Assembly (NCBI RefSeq): GCF_001895925.1
Contig: NZ_MPPI01000007.1
Coordinates: 100,409-164,408, forward strand
Direction of reading: 5' to 3'
Length of the DNA stretch: 64,000 nucleotides
Source: Phormidesmis priestleyi ULC007
Lineage (GTDB): Bacteria; Cyanobacteriota; Cyanobacteriia; Leptolyngbyales; Leptolyngbyaceae
Part shown: positions 9,376 through 16,840 of the stretch, piece after piece
Numbering within the stretch: position 1 is the stretch's first letter
Layout: the number at the start of each line of letters is the position of its first letter
Notes under the pieces: model-generated
What the model was told of the DNA's origin: nothing
Databases searched by the model: none
What the model saw: the letters and a program-made list of their open reading frames with translations, nothing else
Translations under genes and position numbers: made by a program

Positions 9376-9810
9376 AACTGAGGTTTGATCCTCAAATCCC
9401 AAACTTTTTTGATCCTCTCTGCATCAGACGGAGAAATCTGTCCGATTTTACCCAACAGTAGCGATATTTCCAGACAATCGTGACAACCGAACTGTTGAGG
9501 CGACTCGAAGACCACTTATTGCCCAATCCTGCAAATCAACATCTGTCTGCGATCGCGGCTTTGCAGAGGTAACCGCCGCAACAACCGCATCTTTTCCATC
9601 TAGCCAGAGAACCAAAACAGGACATTTCTTAGCAACGGTGCCACTGGTGAATAAAATCTCTGCCACCCGAAACTCACCGGGCAGAATAGATGCCTGCGCC
9701 GCGATTAGCACACCTGGACGAATCCATCCTAGAATCGCAGGCACATAAGCAACAAAAGTGCCATTAGTCTCAGGACGAATCACCATCGTATAGCCTTGCA
9801 AGGTTTTCAT
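9372..9810 (-). pseudogene. HicB-like leader joined to a MazF/PemK-like toxin, frameshifted
   Basis: The open frame 9448-9810 (120 residues) starts MKTLQGYTMVIRPETNGTFV, which looks like the first strand of a HicB antitoxin. After about residue 45 it changes to a MazF/PemK-like sequence: GEFRVAEILFTSGTVAKKCP, VLVLWLDGKDAVVAAVTSA, DVDLQDWAISGLRVASTVR. The frame then ends early. The expected MazF C-terminus (LLLGKIGQISPSDAERIKKV) continues in another frame to a stop at 9372, so a small indel near 9470 has broken the gene. The HicB-like start may be a recombination junction or part of this lineage. MazF enzymes are mRNA-cutting toxins; this copy probably lacks its C-terminal helix. No antitoxin partner is visible. 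Confidence 0.65.
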
Positions 9811-10238
9811 AGCTGAAGTGAATCATGCATTGCCTCCACAATACGCGATCGCTCTGCTTCAGGGCGGAACAATAGGGTTGAACTGCCGATCGCTACGCTG
9901 GTGCATGAAGAACATTTTTTATACGTTCTATCGTAAGCCTACCCAAAGTTACGGCGCTCACCTTAAAGACTTTGTTTAAAGATAAGTGTCAAATATCGTT
10001 GTTTTGATACATTTTTCAGAGTCTCTGAAACCAGCTTATATGATGAAACCGTCAGGGCACTATCAGCATTTCAACTCAGAGCAATGTAACTTTTGTAGAC
10101 AGAAATCACCCGGATGGGTACTGTCAATGTAGATTAAATGCTTGAGAATTATTTGTATCAGACTTTACTCGCTGCGATCGTCATCACTCAATTACCTTTC
10201 CCGCGATCAGTGCTGATTGAGTATCAGGTGAAAAATTC
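9811..10238. other. Intergenic region at left edge of the eCIS remnant
   Basis: About 430 bases without a supported gene. It probably contained the promoter of the contractile-injection operon. It holds the perfect palindrome listed separately and an AT-rich TATATGAT sequence after it. Confidence 0.5.
10014..10030. promoter_or_regulatory. Perfect 17-bp palindrome, possible operator
   Basis: TTTCAGAG-T-CTCTGAAA, 8-bp arms around one base, lies 9 bases before TATATGATG (a possible -10 region) and about 210 bases before the DUF4255 start. The symmetry suits a dimeric repressor or activator. The regulator is unknown. Confidence 0.4.
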
Positions 10239-10350
10239 ATGGCAAACCTGCAATCTATTCATGCAGTTGGTGAATCGCTGCGGAACTACTTGCGGAATAC
10301 CTATCCGTCTAGTGCATTCGCTGGGTTGCCAACGTTTGATATTCAGCTAT
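10239..10350 (+). pseudogene. DUF4255 (Pvc16-like) eCIS protein, 5' fragment cut by IS630
   Basis: From ATG 10239 the frame reads MANLQSIHAVGESLRNYLRN and then a Pro/Phe-rich stretch ending PTFDIQLY, at which point the IS630 element begins. This is the usual start of DUF4255 (Pvc16 N-terminal domain) proteins, which cap or complete the sheath of contractile injection systems and often open cyanobacterial eCIS operons. Only about 37 codons remain; the rest of a protein of roughly 200 residues or more is missing, and what follows the IS is a different gene. AGGTG lies 8-9 bases before the ATG. Confidence 0.6.
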
Positions 10351-11458
10351 ACTTTGTCAGGTAACAGTCTTTATTTTTTTGAAAGATTGGAAACGCCAAG
10401 TCAAGAGTGAATCTAATTCTTCCTTGTGGGTAGTATGGCATTGGTCAAGGCAATTAGTAATCGCTTTTTTGAAAGCCGTAAAATCAGCATAGTAAATAGA
10501 GTAGAAACATTGTTTTTTCACAAACTTCCCCAGTCTCTCAATCAGGTTGAGATTAGGAGAATAAGCAGTGAGGTAGAGCAGTTCAATCTGGAGTTCCTGA
10601 GCGAGATCCCTGACTAAGGCACATTTTTGATATCGGGCGTTGTCCAGTACTAGGGTGACGGGCAGGTTCAATCCTAAAGCCGCCAGTTTACGGAGGAGGT
10701 CACACACATTTTTGGAATTGATGTAATCGTCGTTGGTCACCGTGATTAACTCATGGGTAACAGCGTTCAAAGCACCAAGGAGATTAAATCGTTGTCGTCC
10801 TGCTCCTGTTTTGACGAATAATCGTTCAAAACACCACAAGAATCCGAGATAGGCACCGAGAACAAAATGGGCAGCATCCCCGAAGAAGACGGCTCTTGTG
10901 CCTGCTTTTGCCTCTTCTAATCGAGGTTCTAGTTTTTTTTGAGGAATGCTTCTTGGGCTTCGACATCCGCTTTGGCGGGCAGAACCCCGACTCGACGACA
11001 ACTCATTCCCAGGGATTTAAGGAAATGACGGACTTGTTCCCGACTGCGATGAATGCCCGTCAGTTCGGCAATTTTTGCGGTGGCTTGAGCCAGAGTTTTA
11101 GGCGGATGCGCTCGGAAATAAGTTTCTAAACTCTCTTGATGTTGTTTCAGTTCGCTTTGCGGTCGATAAAAGCTCAGTTCTTACAGTTGTTCAATCCCCC
11201 CCTTCTGATAGTCCCGAAGATAACTCAACAAAGTGGGTTCACTGACTTGAATCAGTTGGCAGATTTCCCAGTGGGGATATTCTTTGCTTTTGAGGTACAA
11301 GGCTTCCATTTTTCGCTGCACACGAGGATGGGGGTGATGGAAGCGCTCAGAGTGAAGCTGCTGGATGTCTTCATCTGTGAAAGTCAGCTTGATCAGGGTC
11401 TTGTCCCAGAGCGGGATGAGTTCTTACTTTTTACTCCCTTTCAAAACTAAAGTCTATA
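10348..11458 (-). mobile_element. IS630-family insertion sequence (about 1.1 kb)
   Basis: Bounded by TATA on both sides (10348-10351 and 11455-11458), as expected for IS630 insertion at TA. Just inside are the weakly similar ends TATACTTTGTCAGG and, in reverse complement, TATAGACTTTAGTTTTG. It contains one transposase gene on the minus strand. The boundaries are approximate to a few bases because the terminal repeats are poorly conserved. Confidence 0.75.
10357..11423 (-). pseudogene. IS630-family transposase, nonsense codon plus -1 frameshift site
   Basis: The N-terminal part reads DEDIQQLHSERFHHPHPRVQ with a helix-turn-helix region (HWEICQLIQVSEPTLLSYLR). A TAA at 11181-11183 interrupts it after GGIEQL. 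The frame continues (LSFYRPQSELKQHQE, MSCRRVGVLPAKADVEAQ) to AAA AAA AAC TAG at 10929-10940; a -1 slip on A-AAA-AAC joins it to KKLEPRLEEA and the catalytic half. That half shows the DDE elements: FGDAAHFVLG, VTLVLDNARYQK and YSPNLNLIERLGKFVK. The slip may be the normal programmed way to make the full protein, but the TAA makes this copy inactive, and no good ATG is present at the 5' end. Confidence 0.85.
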
Positions 11459-11459
11459 C

Positions 11460-12968
11460 CCTGCTGGAGTATATCTCGATGCCGACCATCCACCCCGCGA
11501 AATTATGGTCCAATGGAACGTCGGCGGAAGCTGGGAGCATCGTGCTTATTGGGTGAAAACTTGCTCGATTTGGGCATTCCCGGAACCGCCAGCCGTCAGT
11601 ATATGGGGGTACTGCCCGCGATCGCAGATTGGGTGCGATTAGAGGTGCCTGCTAGTCTTGTTGGCTTAGAAAACACGACCGTCACCGGAATCGCCTTCAC
11701 ACTTTATGAGGGTCGCGCCGCTTGGGGACACACGGGCAAATCGGCGGCGGGCTCCCTACCAGCCAATGACACGGTTTGGGTTGGTGATGCACTGCCAGCC
11801 GGGGCAACACCTCACACTAACAACGACTCCTGGACGTGGATTCAGGGTGCTGAGTTGCTCACGCCGTTTGAAGAAGACTTTGTGGCCGCGATCGAGAACA
11901 ATGTCCGGGGGGTCACGCCACTACGAACATTGAACAATCAACTCACCGCGCAACTTCCAGCAGAAGCCAGTCAACTCACGACGCTTGGGCTAGAACGCTT
12001 TATTGGGCTTCCCGAAACCAAAGTTAAGCAAGCCAACGATCGCATTGATTTTCACTTTTTGCGAGTACAAACTGATATTTATCGAATTCGTCAGTTTGTG
12101 TTGGGCACCGATCAAGCGGCTCGATTGGCAACGTCTCCGACCTTGGCGGCGATCGCAGAAGGGGGTCAAAGTGCCCGCGTCACTCAAGAACAGCTAAACA
12201 CTTTCTTTACTCGCAAGAAGTCTGCATCAGTCTTGACAAGTCCTAGCTTTACAATTCTGGCGGCAGGCACGACCCAATTCGCGACGGCTCGCCAAAAAGC
12301 GGCATTGTTTGAGCCATTGTTAACTCAAACAACGTTCACCAACTTCAGTGATGTCGGATTTGCAAGTTCTGCCGCATTTGAACTCAAAAAAACTCAAGAT
12401 ACTCAAGCTCGTATCGGGGTGATCAAAGAGCAAACGGCTGCCAACAAAGAGCGATTTGTTTCTAAACAGTTTTCTCAACCGATCGCCGATGACGTGTTAG
12501 AACAGTCGCCCCTGATTGGTGCCGCCAGCCGCACTGTGACGGTTGCCGAACGACTTCAGCCTTCTGCCTCGGTCGAAGCCAGAAACTTCACTTTGTCGAG
12601 TCGGGCAGACACGATCGAGAGTCTCGCTAATCTGGGGGTCGATCTCGGCGAGGTCAGTGTTTCGGGCACCACTGCCAAATTTAAAGACGTGAATTCAGCG
12701 CTACTCAATCAGATTCGGTTAGGGGACACACTCGCTGGCACCGACGAATCGGCACAGTTTTCTGACGGGGTAAAAGTGCTTGATAACACCGTTGCAGCGC
12801 TGCGATTAGCAGAAGGATGGGTGCAAGATTATCGCGTCGCGATCGCCAAGTCAAGCATCGGCTCGAATTGTTCATGCCTACGAGACAAATGCGCAGTTGG
12901 CGGCAGATGCGCGTGTGCAGTTTGCCGAACCGGGCGCTTTCAACACAAATCTGATTTCGCGATCGTGA
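11460..12968 (+). pseudogene. eCIS-associated carbohydrate-binding-like protein, 5'-truncated and frameshifted
   Basis: The coding frame enters directly from the IS630 border (PAGVYLDADHPPREIMVQW) and has lost its start. A one-base loss near 11553 (TATTGGGTGAA where TATTGGGGTGAA is expected) moves it to the next frame, where ENLLDLGIPGT, VRLEVPASLVGLENTTVTG and IAFTLYEGRAAWGH look like a beta-sandwich carbohydrate-binding module. A long coiled, Ala/Gln-rich region follows. A second indel near 12846 shifts the true C-terminus (RIVHAYETNAQLAADARVQF) to yet another frame, ending at 12968. Gene order with the ATPase and DUF4157 genes suggests it belonged to an eCIS operon. Its function is not known to me. 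Confidence 0.6.
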
Positions 12969-12987
12969 ATAGACAACATCACATACT

Positions 12988-14392
12988 ATGAAACGCCATG
13001 TCCACACTGTCCATTTGCGATCGCACGATGAAGCCCTCATTCATCGGGGTACTGTTTTGTTAGAAGATGCTTTGCATACTGCATCTTTTCCTGAAAGCGG
13101 ACGGCTGTTGCTGGTGCGATCGCTCGATGCTGGCAAGATTCACAGTCAGCAAAGTTCGGCAACTCTGGCACTCGTGTTAGAGCAGCGACTGGCGCAGATT
13201 GGTATGACGGCAGTTCATGCAGAAGATCCGGCGGCTAATAGTGCGATCGCGGTTTATTTTCGAGATCAAGTTGAGCCTTATCTGTGTCTGGCAATGAGAT
13301 TGTCAAACCACCTCAGCACTGATGAATGGTTTTGGCGGTTAGCCGTTTTTAACTGGCAGGCTAATTTGTCTAGAGATGAAGGATTTCGTCGAGTGCTTTA
13401 TGGCATTATGCAAACTGCGATCGGAGTCTCTGCGATCGTTCCCTTAATGCAAGAGCTACTCACTCGAACTGCAATCACACCTTTACTTTCAGCGCTCACC
13501 TGGCACGACGGTTCAGCATTGTTGCGCGCCTGTGGATGGCTTAAATCAAAGACTTCAATCGGATCAATTAAACCGTTATCAATCTCATTTATACCAAAAC
13601 CTTGGATTGATTTACTCCAACATGGATTGAAGTTTGGGGAATTGAAGATGCTCGATCGCTCTGGCTGACCACGATCGCACTAATTGCAGAACAACCTGCA
13701 TTCATTTTAGACGAGCCATTAATGACGCGATCTCAACAGGTGATTCAACAAATTAGCAATTTAAGAAAGCAATCTCAGCCTGATCAGTCGTCGTTGATAG
13801 AGAGTCCTACAGCATTAATAGAGAGTTTCATTACGATTCCCAAGAATTCTCGCTCAGTGTTGGATGAATCGCAATCATCTAGAGATATTCTACAACAGCA
13901 AGATTATCTTTCAGTCTCTCGTCAATCTGTAGATATTCCTCAATCGAGTGCGTTTGCAGGACTATTTTTTCTGTTGCCATTAATGACTCATTTAAGAATC
14001 AAATCTTTTTTAGAATCTAATCCTCACCTGATTGAATTTGATTTGCCCAGAAGGTTATTAAACACGATCGCGCAACGATTAGAAATCCCTGAAACCGATC
14101 CTGTTTGGGAGGCACTTACTAAATGCTCAAACAACTGCTCAGAAGCCGTTTTACTCCGCTCCTGGCTAAACTCAATGCGGCGCTGGTGCCGTCTCAATGC
14201 TGAAATGGGATTACACAATTTAGTCAGTCGATCGGGGCAAGTTTTAATCACACGCACGTTGATGTTTGGTTTGAACCTCAGCAAGCTGATATTCGGATTC
14301 GTCGCGTCGGGCTGGATCTCGATCCGGGTTGGGTGCCCTGGTTTGGGCGAGTTGTTGCGTTTCACTACACAGGAGCAGGGCATGGAAATTGA
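12988..14392 (+). pseudogene. Large eCIS-operon protein of unknown function, two frameshifts
   Basis: Starts MKRHVHTVHLRSHDEALIHR, 19 bases after the previous gene. It continues with DALHTASFPESGRLLLVRSL and YFRDQVEPYLCLAMRL, then the frame breaks near 13560-13630. The next frame carries WGIEDARSLWLTTIALIAEQ, SSAFAGLFFLLPLMTHLR and RRLLNTIAQRLEIPE. A further break near 14250 leads to HVDVWFEPQQADIRIRRVGL and DPGWVPWFGRVVAFHYTG, ending in TGA at 14390-14392. Joined up it would be about 465 residues. I associate this type of protein with the gene just before the AAA+ ATPase in cyanobacterial eCIS loci. The 11-base overlap ATGGAAATTGA with the ATPase start supports translational coupling in the ancestor. 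Confidence 0.6.
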
Positions 14393-15774
14393 GAATTCGG
14401 CTAATCGCCCGATCGTCACCCTTCACACCTTTGCGTTTGCTGCGATCGCTGCCACGCTAGACCCTGCACTTCTCGTTAACCCAACCGCCCCGGAGCTACA
14501 GCACTTATGCCACTATCAAGCGATCGCCACTGCCGATCAATTTCATTGGGTCAATGCCCTCAAAATCTATCTGCGTCACCCTGCCGCTCGTGATTATTCA
14601 CTATTGAGATTGGCAAAATCATTATCATTGACCATCGTTGAAGTGTTGGCAATCTCATTATCGATCGCGGTTGAACAAGACCCGATCGCAGGTCGCATTT
14701 TAGCTTATCTTCAAGCACCTCTCGGTGGTTCACGTCCTACATTAGGATTGCTCTCTTCAGCATTCTCGCCATTGCCACACAGCGTTTCTGTAATTGATCG
14801 GCTGATGATTGGCAATGCGATCGCTAGTGGATTGCTGCAACTGCTCAACGAATCGGCACCGCTCCCAGAACAATCTATAAAAGTACCTCTACACTTGGGT
14901 TTGGCACTACGAGAACACGTCATCGCCGCCGCCTGGACAGGAGAAGGAGTCGGACTCGATGCCTTGGCGCAACCGCTAACCGATGCCATTCCTGACAACG
15001 CTTTGGTGATGACTCCAGCACTGCGCGACGAACTCCAGATGCTATTTTTGCGCTGTCGCCACCGCGATCGTCTCGTCACCGGACTTGGACTCTCTGCCAC
15101 AGTGCGCTATCATCCCGGTGTGCGATCGCTGTTTGTCGGCGCATCCGGCACAGGAAAAACCCTGGCAGCAGGTTGGTTAGCCACAAAATTAGGAATGCCG
15201 CTCTATCGAGTCGATCTCGCCTCAATTACCAGCAAATATATTGGTGAAACCGAAAAGAATTTATCGCAGCTATTATCACGAGCCGAACAAGCCGAAGTCG
15301 TCTTATTATTTGATGAAGCCGATTCGCTGTTTGGCAAACGCACCGAAGTCCAGCAAGCCAACGATCGCTTCGCCAACGCTCAAACCAACTATCTGCTTCA
15401 GCGCATCGAATCGTTTGACGGCATCACTGCTCACCAGCAATAGCCGCAGCCGCTTTGATTCTGCCTTTTCTCGCCGTTTAGATATGATCATTGAGTTTCC
15501 GCTACCCCAAGCCGAAGAACGGCGATCGCTGTGGCAATCTCATTTAGGCGATCGTCATCACTTAACGCAACCGCAATTAAATCAGCTTGCCGCTTCCGTT
15601 GATCTCAGTGGCGGCAATATTCGCAATGCAGTGTTGGCAGCAGCCGTGATCGCTCAGAGTCAAGTTCGTCCAATCACTTTTGCCGATGTGGTGCAAGGAG
15701 TCGCTAGTGAATATCGCAAACTAGGACGACAACTATCCGCAGAATTAATCGGCGATCGAGTCAGTATTCTTTAG
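14382..15774 (+). pseudogene. eCIS-type AAA+ ATPase, frameshifted near the end
   Basis: Begins at ATG 14382, overlapping the previous stop. The N-terminal about 200 residues are helical. The AAA+ core has Walker A GASGTGKT, KYIGETEKNLSQLL, Walker B VVLLFDEADSLFGKR and a sensor-1 region after QTNYLLQRIESFDG. There the frame breaks: GITAHQQ-stop at 15443. The expected LLTSNSRSRFDSAFSRRLDM continues in another frame to 15774, with arginine finger and lid. Two bases appear to be missing at about 15430. ATPases of this type are a core component of eCIS loci, thought to act in assembly or recycling of the sheath. The last 257 bases are duplicated at 16458-16714. Confidence 0.75.
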
Positions 15775-15778
15775 TCAA
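15522..15778 (+). repeat. 257-bp direct repeat, copy A (3' end of eCIS ATPase)
   Basis: Identical to 16458-16714 except for a handful of substitutions and with no indels. It encodes the ATPase lid region from RSLWQSHLGDRHHLTQPQLN to the stop codon. Confidence 0.95.
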
Positions 15779-15895
15779 TACGATCTTCAATCCTATCGGG
15801 TGCGCTGCTTTGTAAACGTGGCAATTTCACTGCGGGTATACTGTTATTGTGCAGATTGGGTTTCGGGCAGAAAGATGAGCGATCATTGAGCAAAA

Positions 15896-16171
15896 ATGCG
15901 ATTTGACTGGGATAACCACAAAAGTCAACTTCTTCAGCGAAATCGGGGATATTCTCTCGAAGAAGTTTCCATGGTTTTGGCTGGTGAATATGTAGAACAG
16001 ATTAAACGAGATGATCCAGAGCAATTTATTGCAGTTGGATATCTAGAAAACACGCTTTTATCCGTGATTTACGAGATCCGTTATGATGATGAAGGGGAAT
16101 ATATCTGGTTAATTACCTACTGGAAAAGTACAAGAAGAGAGCGAGAGATCTATGAGCAATATCTCTACTGA
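15896..16171 (+). CDS. BrnT-family toxin
   Basis: A 91-residue protein opening MRFDWDNHKSQLLQRNRGYS and ending in ITYWKSTRREREIYEQYLY. The FDWD-K start, the internal VIYEIRYDDEGEYIWLITYW strand pair and the basic RR-x-E-R end match the BrnT fold, a ribonuclease-like toxin. The 20-base overlap with the downstream antitoxin gene is typical of such modules. The pair sits between two copies of the ATPase 3' end, so it is foreign to the eCIS operon. A TATACT sequence at 15837 could be its -10 box. Unlike its neighbours the gene is intact. Confidence 0.72.
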   Translation: MRFDWDNHKSQLLQRNRGYSLEEVSMVLAGEYVEQIKRDDPEQFIAVGYLENTLLSVIYEIRYDDEGEYIWLITYWKSTRREREIYEQYLY

Positions 16172-16436
16172 TGAGCTTGAACAGAGAATTGAGGCAGGCG
16201 AAGAAGTTGTCGATCGCTATTTTGACCCCACAACGACACGCATCGGCACACCTCATCCGATGACTTCACGAAGACAGCAAGATGTCGTGACAACCAATTT
16301 AGATATTCCGAATCCCATGCTCGGCGAACTTGACCAAATGGCTAGCGAGCTCAACATTAGCCGTCAAGCCGTCATTAAAATGGTGCTGCGCCGCGCCCTT
16401 GATGAACATTATCTTACCAAAAAATCAATATCGTAG
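16152..16436 (+). CDS. BrnA/CopG-like antitoxin
   Basis: A 94-residue protein translated from an ATG inside the end of the toxin gene. The C-terminal half has a ribbon-helix-helix pattern (VVTTNLDIPNPMLGELDQMA, then ELNISRQAVIKMVLRRALDE), which would bind DNA and repress the operon. The N-terminal half is acidic and probably wraps the toxin. The order toxin then antitoxin agrees with BrnTA. Confidence 0.7.
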   Translation: MSNISTDELEQRIEAGEEVVDRYFDPTTTRIGTPHPMTSRRQQDVVTTNLDIPNPMLGELDQMASELNISRQAVIKMVLRRALDEHYLTKKSIS

Positions 16437-16457
16437 CGCGATTGCCGATCTTCTAGT

Positions 16458-16714
16458 GCGATCGCTGTGGCAATCTCATTTAGGCGATCGTCATCACTTA
16501 ACGCAACCGCAATTAAATCAGCTTGCCGCTTCCGTTGATCTCAGTGGCGGCAATATTCGCAATGCAGTGTTGGCAGCAGCCGTGATCGCTCAGAGTCAAT
16601 CTCGTCCAATCACTTTTGCAGATGTGGGGCAAGGAGTCGCTAGTGAATATCGCAAACTAGGACGACAACTACCCGCAGAATTAATCGGCGATCGAGCTAG
16701 TATCCTTTAATCAA
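16458..16714 (+). repeat. 257-bp direct repeat, copy B (orphan ATPase 3' end)
   Basis: Second copy of the ATPase tail, differing from copy A at about eight positions. It lacks the rest of the gene and lies 18 bases before the ATG at 16729. This probably preserves the original ATPase to DUF4157 spacing, with the BrnTA unit inserted upstream of it. Confidence 0.95.
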
Positions 16715-16840
16715 AAACCAGAACCGTCATGGAACCCACGATCGCTCAACAGCCCGAATCCGTTCAACAAAATCAGCAGATGATCTCGGCTGACAATCAA
16801 CTTGATGCGTTAGAAAACGATCGCGGGGCAACCGCTAGGA

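Noticed and set aside
10138..10410. 90-codon plus-strand frame across the IS border
   Set aside because: It overlaps the DUF4255 fragment in another frame and continues into the IS630 end; the protein has no sensible pattern.
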